64,000 nucleotides of DNA from Branchiostoma floridae (taxonomy: Eukaryota > Chordata > Leptocardii > Amphioxiformes > Branchiostomatidae). Made by a program: the position numbers and the translations under genes. This document shows, piece by piece, positions 26,301-38,300 of this stretch (within the stretch, counting starts at the first letter, position 1; the number at the start of each line of letters is the position of its first letter). The DNA is taken from positions 9,068,050 to 9,132,049 of the forward strand of contig NC_049979.1 in NCBI RefSeq assembly GCF_000003815.2. The letters are read 5' to 3'. The notes beneath the pieces are model-generated. The model ran no database searches, was not told where the DNA came from, and was given only the letters and a program-made list of their open reading frames with translations.

Positions 26301-29300
26301 GGCAGGAATTGCTCCAAGATATAACTCTTCGATACCATTTTTATTGAGCTCGCTAAGTATTAAATAATTTAAGTATAACCATAAAATAAAACTAATACCC
26401 AACAACATATAGGTAATAAAATCCTCTCTATTCAAACTGCTGAAAGGACTGAAAGGGACTATACAGGCCTCCTGAGACAACTCACACAAAGTATCAACAT
26501 TGGGAGACTATTTTTATCCCCAATTGCCCAGAGAATACCTTGAAAAGGCTACATTTATCATCTAGCAGGTTTTTGACATTTGGTTTTAAGGGAACGCTTT
26601 CTCCACTATACACAATAATCACTCCTCCCACCTCCCCCCGACACAAGAAAAACACACACAGAAAACAAAATTGAAATGAACATTAGAAAAAAAACTGGTA
26701 TCACATCAAAATCTTTCTTCAACAATTTCGAATATAAGAATAATCTTTTAAAGTTATTATCTGTAAATAGTGATTCCTGGTGAGTGAAAGGAAAAATCTG
26801 TATATGAATTTGACATTCTCCAATAATACTGTAAATCTTGAAGCGTCCGAGGTGGTTTCATTTCATTTTTAGTTATCACCCTCCTCCACTGCAAAGTCAT
26901 GACACCGCAAATATGCAATTGCACTATATTACCACTGTATCATAGAGCTGTTTCAACTATGAACTTAATGAAAACTTCCTTTCCTCTCTTACCGCAAAAT
27001 TAAGTTCCCGTGAAAGTAAATGAATATACAGTACCTGGAATCTGTATATTGGACCAACCCCAGGCCAGCTCCACGGCAGCCAGACCCCCTGGTGGGGGAG
27101 GGAACAGCCACCCCCCTTGACGGTGCTGGTGGTACAGTTCTGGTGTCCCGTACAGTACAGTTGGCCTGGCACTAGGAGCGCCACCTAGCTGCTGTCGCAG
27201 TATGTCGTAGCCAGCGCTGCGATCGCTGCTGTACCACAGCCTGCAGGGACTGGTCACCTGGAATGTCGTAAACAGTCGCACAGTCAAGATCATTACCTAC
27301 TACAGACAAAACTGCCCAAGACAACGACGTATGAGATGGATAAAATCTGGTCTGTGAGGATAGGAGGCCACTATGTAGACAGGAATGGTTGTGTCATTGA
27401 GAAATATTGTCTAAGGGACTAATAAAAAAGTGGTCGCATTGGCAACCTTCTGTAGAGGTGGTCACTTGTACAGGTTTGACTGTACTTTCCAAAGGACAGA
27501 TCTAACTTCTGACATCTAAAAAGATAAAAAAATTGGGCTGTGCTTCTTCATGTAAATCTTTATTTTGTAAAATTTCATTCATAATCCATAAAAAATTTTT
27601 TTTTATTATTCATACAATTTCCGAACATAGCAGCTCGACAGAACACACCAAAGAAACTACAATTGCACCTGTACTGCACTTTTTTTCTTAAAGTGATTAT
27701 CGCAGGGTGGTTTGTGAATTCCCAAAACTACATCTCCAGATCATAACAAAGTACATGTACAAGGGTCCATATAACTAAGTATGCTAAAGGTTAAATCTGT
27801 TGACAATCAACCAATGATAACTACTGCAAAGAGTGTGACATGACATTATAACCCCTGTTGTTTATACCACACAACAAACTGCACGCTGGTGGGAAGTTTG
27901 CTTGTTTGAACAGTTGCAGTTCTTTTTACTGTTGTTGCCAAACCAAATCAACAACTTGGTTGGCAAGTTATCTTTTTAAAACTCAGCAAAGAAAGGGCAT
28001 TTAACCCAGCTACTTAGTAACTTTTACTGTCGTCAAACAAAAGAAATGTTCTGCTATTCACCTAAAAATTATCCATACCAGGCTTCGCAAATTTGGATTT
28101 CCCCAGGCATGGGATTGATCCTGAATGGATCTACCGAATCAGCCTCTACAGCAAATTTGGCAGATGCGGATTAACACCTCATTGGAGCTGGATTCAGACC
28201 GTTCATTGTGAATCAGGATAAATCCTGCGTTTGGGTGAATCCTGATTTGTGACTCCTGGTTTATAAATGGGGGCTAGCCATGTATTGTGATCCAGACTGC
28301 AAAGTCAATTCTTTTTCACAACTTGCAAAAAAAGACACATGGCAAATCAGGCCCTACCTTTGGAATGATGTTCGTGAGGAAGGCAGGAGCAGCACACGGG
28401 ACACAATCCCTGCGGATGGAGGGGCGAGGGACGAAGCGGGGAGGGGGGCTGGCCATTGCGGGGGCTGGGATGGCCCCTGAAGCACCTGCCGACCTTGGCA
28501 GGAGCAGGTGGTGCCGTGTGGGGGACTTGGGGTGGGGGGCCGTCTTCTCTCCGCTGCTGGCACTACCACTGGGATGTCTTCTAGGCTGAAGTGGACATGT
28601 CCGTCAAGTTATCTTTAAGTTTGATGTCTTTACATAAGAAAAGAGTCTCGTTGTTTAAGTTGGCGTCAAACTGTCAATAACCTCAGCTAATTTTGTTGCT
28701 TGGCAGAATGTCACAGAATATTTAAAAAAAATTTGCTTAATAAACTAGCCTATCAAATTTAAAAGGTTCGGTGACCTGTGAACATCTGCCAAACTCTAAA
28801 AATCACGAAATGATCAAGAAGACGTAAGCCACAGTGTTGCTGAAATATAAGACTTGTCGGGCTACCTATGTTCTTGCCGAGTGACATCAACTTTGATCCT
28901 ATAAGTGTGATGACATAACTTAAACATATCATTGTTTAGAAAACTTGAGGATGCATAGGAAGGCCCAAACTTACCCTTGGGGAGGTTGGCGTGTGGGTGG
29001 GGCTGGACAGCTTGCGGGCGGGGTTGGCTGCGGGTTGCTGGGAGGAGTGAGAGGCTCTCCTGGTGGGGGACAGGGGGTTGGGGTGCGCCCGTGTGGGCGA
29101 CGTCAACCCCGATTTGCTGCCGTGAGATACGGAGAGGTGTCGGATCTTGCTAAGTCTCCTTTTTCTGAAATGACATTAACAAAATCATACAATTTGAAAT
29201 AAATGCTGAAGGACTTCAACTTGCTAGCTTGTTGTCCTGCACAAAAAATGGTCTTGCAAGCAGATTCTACCCACAAAATCATCAAATAACAACAGTTTAA

Positions 29301-32300
29301 TTGTAAATAACTTGCATCAGCCCATAATTAACATATCAAATGTCACGGTACCAATATAGGAATTCTCAACATCACTAGCGGGATTTTATCCACAAATTCT
29401 GATTTCCTGTAAATTATTCAAACATGCTGAGTGCAAATTGTCTGGTAGTAGCTTGTTTTTCTTGCATACTGCCGTGACTTGGATGACAAACATTACATTT
29501 ACGGAGCAATGAACTGGTCTGACTTAACTATAGGCTCTTTCAGGTATCCAAAAAAAATGTGGAAAAAACAAACCTCAGCAATAGGTACAGTACAATCCAC
29601 TAAGACAATACTGTAAATGCATTTAAGTTCGTGGAGATTTAATTTCGTGATAGCAGGAAAAAGGACTTTTCGCGGTGGTTTTAAGTTTGCGTTAGCACCA
29701 TGAACTGTAGTGTCTTACTGCCATGGAAAACTGTTTGCAGCAGTTTTAAGGTCGTGGTGAATTGGCAACACGAAAACCGTGAACATTTCTGCATTTACAG
29801 TAAATGATTTGTTCTTGAGGTCAACTTTTTGGTCTGTTGTTATGATCATGATCTTTATGCAGTTGATCTTCATGTTTGTGCACAGACAAAACCTTCAAAT
29901 CTGGTATCAAGTGCAGTAAATTTGCTAAATGAAGTGTAACACAAACATTAATAATTCAAGGAGAGATGGAGCAATCTATTATAGACAAATTAGGTTCAAA
30001 GCTTCCCTGTGGAACATGTAAAACATGTTTTGGGGCAAACAGAAGAGAAGCTTGATAGATATCCATGCCTGTGATAGTAACACACTGACATTTACAATAC
30101 TGGTATATCAATTATTTATAGAATTACCGACGAGTTATGGCTCCTTCAGAAATTAGTGACGTTGATGACAAACACTATTAAAAGATAAAAAGGGGTGCCC
30201 TTTACTAATATGCTTCATGCATATCAGAAGCTTCCAGTTTATATGCACATCAACAGCTTCCACATGCTAGAATGAAACATGTTTGCTATTTGCTTAAGTG
30301 AATTCATGTCATGTCTGATACTACCTTCAATAAGTCAACAGTTGGTGAGTTGAGAGAGACAGTTTTGCCAAGGTGGGACTAATCAATTTAGCAATTGATA
30401 AGTCTGAAGTGTCACTTGTTTTAGAATCTGGTGAAGGGTCATTGTGTTTCATTACATGTATATTCTTGTAGTTTTATCTAGGAGTGCCTGAAAAACAGGT
30501 CACAGTCTAGACCCAAGATGTATTTTTTGGGATGAAAAAAACACTGAGAATTCTCCCTTGCAGAACAGTTCAACTAATTATTCACAAAACTGCTTCACAT
30601 TAATTTTGTATTTCTAAATACCCCAAATGCTTTAACATATACAAGCCTCAATTCTATGGCAATTATTGACATAATGTAATATGCATGGATTGATCAGCAT
30701 TGAAACAAATTTTTGACTGTGTCTGACACTAAGTCTTTTTGGAAATTAAGTTTGACAGCTATGTCTTTTCCCTACAGCTTCCAATGGCTCTGGCATGAAC
30801 AGTCCTGTTAGCAGCGGCACATACCTGTGTCCAGGTGTTTCAGGGATGAAGTGGATGGTTTGCTGCATGTGGCTGATGAAGTTTGTAGTGTAGCTCGTGA
30901 AGACGAGGTTCTTGAGGACGGTACTGCTGGCGATCTCCGGCGCTGACAGACGGAAGGATGGTGACAACAAAAGTGCCATCCTGTCCAGACATCTGCTGAG
31001 GGAAAATTATACAAGTTCCAATCCAGTATTTGATTAAAGATTAGCACCCCCAGAAAAAACAAAGCAAAATCTGCCTGCAAATACCACTCTCACTCACTAT
31101 CTGGTTGTTTTACTACCAGATTGTTAAAAAATCATTGGGACTAATCTCGCTGTAAAAGGGGAACGAAGATGTTCAAAGTGGTAACATCTACGGTAAAGCA
31201 AAGCAAGACAGAGCTCATCTTCATAGTGTGATGAGTTCAGGTGTCATGAGATCCTTATGGAAAAAACCTGAACATAAAAAAACCACCACAAATTTTCACG
31301 ATTCATAGTATCAGTTCTAACGGCCCTCTGCACAGCCCTACCTTTTGTGGCCAGCCTGCGCATGCCACTCTCTGCGATGGTGTATCCTGTAGGCCTCCTT
31401 CAGTGTCAGGTACAGCGCCAGCCACCTGACCAGCAGTCCACACAGCATCAGGCTGTGCGCCTCTGCTGGCGATGTGTTGATGAACCGGAGGAACGAGAAC
31501 GTGCTGTCTGAATGAATGTCTGCAACAAAGTGTAGAAAACCACGTTGAATAAATGGAAGATCACCCGGTGATGTACAATCAAAGGGCACTGGACAGTCCA
31601 CACAAACCCAGTATGACAATAAGCTGGTGAAGAGTCAAGTAAGAGTTCAAGAGGAGTAGTTCCAACAGTGATTCCTACTCAACCAAAGAAATCTATTCTA
31701 CTCTACTCCACATTGCCAAAACAGTGATGAAGCTAACACAGCTCACTTTACTACTATGCTCATCTTGCATACATCAATCATATTTCATTTTAATACTGGC
31801 ACAAGGGAGTTGACATTTCAAAACAAGCCCCTATGGCTATGAGTTAATGAATGTCTGCTTTCACACATGGAGTGCCCAAGTACCCATGATGTGACAAAAG
31901 TCTAATGGCAGCAAATGTTGATTGCATTTTTGCCCAAATGGCAGAAAAAGAAGATAGCTACAAAAAAGATAGCTTTTTTTTGACAAAAACAAAACTACTA
32001 TCTCACAGATCTTGCTCAGTCACTGATGAAAGGTAGAGGATGCTACCTGAAACATCTGACCATTTTCAAATATCTGTCCATGTGCTTGAGTAACTGTTAT
32101 TCTGTGTACTACTGTAGTGCCCCATCTTGCCCACCTTTCCACATCGATTATCTATTGTACCACAATGAAACAAAGGTTTCTAGTCAATTGCTAAATTGAA
32201 AACATCAGCAGAAAACTCACCTTTGGTAGAGCCCTTCTTAGGAGGAAAGAGACTATGATGCACATTCTCCGCAGAGAATGCATATAGCATATTGTAGATG

Positions 32301-35300
32301 TACCTGTGATGGGAGATCAAAAGCAAACGAATACAGTACTTTGGGAATGAAATTTTTAACAAATAATCCAAATACTTGACAATTTGGCACAAATCACAAA
32401 GCAGGGTAAGATGTTGCAAACTGATAAAAATACTTTCTTTTGGTAATCAAATCAATGAAGAAATATAAAAAGAATGGAATATAGGTAAGCTTATAAGGTC
32501 ACATGCAAGAAACCATCCACTTCATCCTTACCAGTTATGGCATAATAAGAATGAGTTAAATACAAGGAAGAAAAAGTCAGTGTTCTCACCTATTCTTGCT
32601 GTATGATACACTATCTACATATCCTGTGGACATAAATAAAGACCAAAGTTAGGTCTAAGATTTAAAATGATTGAAAAATAAGAGGTACATTACAACAAGC
32701 GTAATACCCCAGTCAACAAATTATTGCGTTTACACAAAAAAGTGTATGATGTATGAAAATTGCAGTTCATTTTTTTCTATCAAACCAAAAAACCTACATT
32801 CAAGTTTCATTTCCAACAGAAAACACTGTATACACTGAAACAGAAAAGCCTCTGTTAGCTAAGCACAACTCACATAAACAGTTGCCTACTAAAGACTGAA
32901 AGACTTTATTCATTCCGACCAACCTTGCCTATATACAAGTTTTGGGAGGATGAAAGCGTCTGGCTGTATGAAGAGGGGTGATCGGGCCTCCTGCCTCTCG
33001 AACAGCTCAGGATGATTGCACACCTGTTGGCAACAAAGGCCACACATTAGCACTGGAGCCATTATTGACCTGTATGTGTCGGCAACGGGGAAACAGCAGG
33101 CGCAGGCTGCAACAAGTTCTCAGCATGTTCAACTGAGAGCGAAGTGAAGAATAAAAAATGGCATGTAGCCACCACAAGATAGAGGAGTCTGAAATTGTAC
33201 TTGAGGCTGTGTGTGCTGTGTACATTGCTGGGCTCTTCAATTTCAAAACATTAAGGGAAAAACAGTACGGGCAATAGCCATACCTCAATAACCTTTTTCA
33301 AACTACGTATATGTATTCAATGGTACATGTATTTTGGATCATAATAATTTTCTTAAAATGCATGTTCTGACAACCATTAGCATGGATATGTGTATAAGAA
33401 GTAAGCTGCTTAAGAGCCACATATTTAACTGATGTTCACAGTTTGTGAGATTGTTCATCCAGATAATTCAACCCTTTGGTCATAAGAAAAACAATTTTCT
33501 GAAGGAGATTGGGAGACCCTTACACATTCCTGTACTTTCACTTTTCCTTTGGTCTCACCTTTGCCATCATGCCCCAAGCATTTTAATCTGATACTCCTAA
33601 TCCCCTTTTCTTCCTAATGTAATCTACCTAATACTAATCACCCATGATGACCATCATCCTCTAAAAGGAGAAGAAAGGCAGCGGAACTTATGACTACCGT
33701 TTCTAGGCTAAGCTCCCAGTGTTATGACTTAAGTCAAGGGTTGTCAAGACATTCCTAGAGCAGGGATGGCTCCTCGGTATTGTACACCTGTTGGAGGGCA
33801 AACACGCCCAAGAGGATGACTCCCATGGAAACATGGGCCCCACCTGGGCACTTGTCTACACCTAGAGGCACGTGTAAATAAACAACCCCCGCAGTCTCCA
33901 GGGCCAGGAGCTGGGAGTTAGCGGCAGCCACACGCGCTGGCACCACAGCCCCTCTTACAGGCAGACAAGTGCACAGGAGGAACAAGAAAGCTTCTTTGAC
34001 ACTCGCCATCAACACAAGAGCTAAGAAACTACTACAAACTAAAGCCTCCATTGTGCTGGGACAAAAATAACTTATGTGATGAGAGCTTCAGGAGTCTATT
34101 CTTATACAGTGTATAAAGGCCTTCTTAAATGGCCATCAAAATGTTAAGTCTCTGTTAAAGTCCATGCTTGTTGGTAACAGAAAAGACTGTTGATAGCAAC
34201 AGTGACAATAGTGAACACATCACAAAGATACAGAATTTTGTCTGAGGATACTTCAGACCTCTCCACAGGGTGTCTGTTTGGGGCACTTTCACTGGTGTCT
34301 TAAGTGAGGTAACTAAGAATGTCTCAAGAAGGGATCCTCAGAACTGCAGGGACCCTCAGGCCCATGTAAGAGTGTCTTCTGCTCAAGCAGACTCTGACGT
34401 CCTCAGTCAGGCCCGAATCAGACCTGATAATAACTGCTCATCCTGTTTTGAATCTCTTGTTTCCAAGGTGATGGACGAGGTCTTCTTTCCCTCAGAAACA
34501 AAGCATGAAGTTTTCCTATTTTACCCCTAAAAGAAAACTACAGGAAAGTGTACATATTCACTAGAAGAGTAGCTTAAAATGTAACCTTATACAATCATAC
34601 ATGGAATATGTTATCTTTCCTATATCAAGCCACAATCCTTCATAACAATGCTCTTTAATCGGGTCCCTCAAACAGTTCAATGTACAGTACCAACAGCAAA
34701 GTCGTTTGTAATCTTTTTGAAATCAATGACTATTCATATTTCAAACAATGTTCTAAATGTTGATACTGTACTGTCAAATTCTTGTCTGTAATGTTTTTAA
34801 CACCTTTAAATCAAATATCGTACGTTTGCGACTTCAGATCATGCCATGATGTTACACGAAGTCTGCTAAGCTAATACAGTTCTTTGATTTGGTTTGATTT
34901 GTCACCTTTCTAAACTGCATGACAAGGTTCATGAGGCTGGAGGTTGTGGACTGTGCCTGAGAAGAGGAGCCGGCGGAAGACTGAAGAAGGTCCTCGATGG
35001 AAATCTTGTTCTTGACGGCCTGATAGAGCATGGTCTGGCGCAGGTTCAGACAACAGTACACCAGGATCTCAATCTGGAAGATACAGAACACAGAAGGCAG
35101 GAGAAAAAAGTGTTTAAGTAGGAATGTCAGTTGATTCTTAAAACTACATCACTGTAGCAACTGCTAACTAGGTGTTTTTATTGATTTGCAAGGCTTTGCT
35201 GCATGACAAATGGAACAAAACAGTAAATGTACTTTTCAACAAACACTTTTTAGTACCAGTGGTGATAGAGAATGTCCTCTACAAACAGTAATTTGTTCAA

Positions 35301-38300
35301 AGAAAAAACTTTTACTACCAAAATATGAGCCCTACCTTGTCTGACAACTCATTTTCTACATCCTTCTTTATCCTGCGGAGCATGAATGGCTTGAGGATCA
35401 TGTGGAGGCGGGACAGTTGATCTGCAGGGAAGATTGCAATGAGAAGCTCATACATTTCACATCACTCAATTGCCTGTATAACTTTATAACTCTACCTACA
35501 ATTGTCTAATAAACCTCAACTTATGACAAATGGGCTCCTAAACAAACCTGAAAGGGGGAACATAGAAAGATTTTACAATCGGCAATTTCAAACACTTAAG
35601 AATGCAAACATATGCTGAAACATGGCATTTATCTTCACACAGTTCCTGGAAAAGCCCTTGATATGTGCTTTTATATGTCAATAAGCTACAGATTTATTAG
35701 TATGTGCCAGATATGCCTCTCATAAGCTGGTGAAATATTGCAGCTGTCTGTAACAGCCTCTCTATGAATATACTTTATATGTGCATGATTAGCTGAGACA
35801 GAACAGATAATTATTCAGTCCCGTTAAGACCGCCTTTGATTATCACAAATCACAGAGTAAATTATGCATGCCTGATGCTTCAACGCTTGATTTAAGCATC
35901 TGTCTTGTACACAACGTTAGATGCATACTAATTACAGAAACAGGCGATGGCATCCCGATGAGCTTTGGCTATTTGAAATTGGTGGTTAGCAAAGAATACA
36001 AACAATAGATTTGTAAGATGGAGAGCAAACAATTTACTTTTTGCTCCCGACAATTGGAAACTTGATAATGGTACCTCTGTCAAAGCTTGCTGTTCTAGCA
36101 TGTTGACATATTTACAGAGGACAATTAGTATGACTCAGCTGTTTGTTAAGCACATCATAAATAATCATTGATGCTGTTTTATTGCAAGTAATAGCTTCAT
36201 AATTTACAATTAAAAATGAAAAATATGGATGTATATTAAGTCCATACATCTTCGCTACATTGCAGATGTCTCAAGTTCTTCTCAATGCCTTATCCATGAC
36301 GAAACTTGTCTTAACCAGCACAGAGGAGTGTAGAGACTAGGTAGATTATGTGACACTTGACTTACTCTCATCCAATGGGGATGACTTGTTTTCAGCATGA
36401 CCTTCAATGTCCTTGGAGAACCATTCATTGAACTCCTCATGAGAGTCAAACAGGGTGGGCATGATGAAATGGAGCAGGGCCCAAAGCTGAAAAAATATTT
36501 CACAATCAATCTGGAACTTAAAATCATTACTGTGATATATCAAAGAATATCTGTATGGGCATGCCTGTCTTGTGGATGGATATTATTAAGTTTAAAATTG
36601 TAACATAATGTTGATTACCATCACAGATGAACTTACATTCCAAGTATGAGAACTGATATCAAGGTATACCAAAAAGTAGTTACTCAAGCAACTGGATATG
36701 GTTTTGGAAACGGTCAGATGTTTCGGATAGAATCCACTATCCTTCGTCAGTGACACTGAAGTGATCTGGAAGAAACAGGTCTTTTATACTCTAACTATGA
36801 ATGAAGATAATTTCAGATGTCCAATAGGAAACATTGTAAGACAATTCAGACTGAAGACAATTTGGATTCCAAAGAAAACAAAGGTAAGGCAAAATCAAGC
36901 TGAAGACAATTTGGATTTCAAAGGATAGCAAGGCTAAGGCACAAAGAATAGCAAGGCTTGATATCAAGGTATCCTTAAAAAAGGTCTTATAATAACTGCT
37001 AAAAGTGATTCTGATATTCAAGGCACTGGTACAAGTACCTTACCTCTGCCATGGTGTTCTGTATGGGTGTGCCTGTCAGGAGAAGTCTTACCTCTGCCAT
37101 GGTGTTCTGTATGGGTGTGCCTGTAAGCAGCCTTACCTCTGCCATGGTGTTCTGTATGGGTGTGCCTGTCAGGAGAAGCCTTACCTCTGCCATGGTGTTC
37201 TGTATGGGTGTGCCTGCGAGGAGCCTTACCTCTGCCATGGTGTTCTGTATGGGTGTGTCAGCCAAGAGAAGCCTTACCTCTGCCATGGTGTTCTGTATGG
37301 GTGTGCCTGTAAGCAGCCTTACCTCTGCCATGGTGTTCTGTATGGGTGTGCCAGTAAGCAGCCTTACCTCTGCCATGGTGTTCTGTATGGGTGTGCCAGT
37401 CAGGAGAAGCCTGTTCCTACAGCTGAAGCCCAGCAGGATCTTCCACCTGACACTGGCGCTGCTCTTGATGGCCTGCGCCTCGTCCAGCACCATGTACTGC
37501 CACTTGATGCGCTGGAAGTACTTGACGTCCTGCACCACCAGCTGGTAGGAGGTGATGAGCACGTGGAAGGGCGCGTCCTCCGTGTGCATCTGCAGCTGCT
37601 TCTGCAAGGGTTAGAGTCAAGAAATAGGCTAAGGATGCAGTCACATACGCCATGCAATCGTCATAAGATTTTGATGCCATAGAATTTTCAAACAGGCCGT
37701 GAGTCCCGTGACAGTAGCCAACCACCGACATGAATCCAAAACAGCATTTTGTGTACTAAGACAGTTGAAATTTTCAGGAAACATCCTTAAAAAAATGCCC
37801 TAAGGTAGCAATCATACCATTAGTGACCATATAGGAATAACTGAGTAAAAGAAATCATTTCGGGCTTCTTATGAAGTCTTGGAAATGTTGGCTGTAGGGT
37901 ATCATTGTGGTAATCCTAGATGACCTAGGTCTTAACCCATCTTCAAGCAGGCGTTAAGTGACCAGCTGGCCTTTTGGACCACCTTAAGGATTTGGAAAGG
38001 TGTACTTTATAAGAAAAAAATTGTAGATCATTACCAATCTTCAAGCAGATGTTAAGTTTTCTGACCAATCTCAAAGCAGAGATAAAGTGACCAGCTGGCC
38101 TTCGGACAGTCCAGACTACGAGGGGTGTCAGAAAAGCCAGTCACAAAACGCTCATTATTTTTCACACCATCATCTGCTTGGAGATTATGTTAGAAATACC
38201 TCTTTTTGAATGTCACAAAGAAAGAAAGAAAGAAAGAAAGAAAGGTATGAACAAGAAATAGATTCCCATCACCAAGTCTTTTGTTCTTTTTAAGAAGCCA

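Noticed and set aside
28354-28589. Alternative acceptor TAG at 28582-28581 for the Pro-rich INO80 exon
   Set aside because: Using it in the required phase gives a stop within six codons; the CAG four bases upstream keeps the frame open to the donor.
33755-34051. 98-codon minus-strand frame with a hydrophobic start resembling a signal peptide
   Set aside because: It is inside an INO80 intron with no downstream exon, and the hydrophobic stretch alone is not enough to support a gene.
37039-37410. CRISPR-like spacing of direct repeats
   Set aside because: The conserved block and the variable block together are the end of an exon plus its donor; units are contiguous, spacers are near-identical, and the genome is animal.
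37005-37682. Plus-strand open frames of 225 and 165 codons with repeated [12 protein letters not shown]-like peptides
   Set aside because: They are antisense shadows of the INO80 exon and its tandem repeat; unit lengths in multiples of three keep every frame open.
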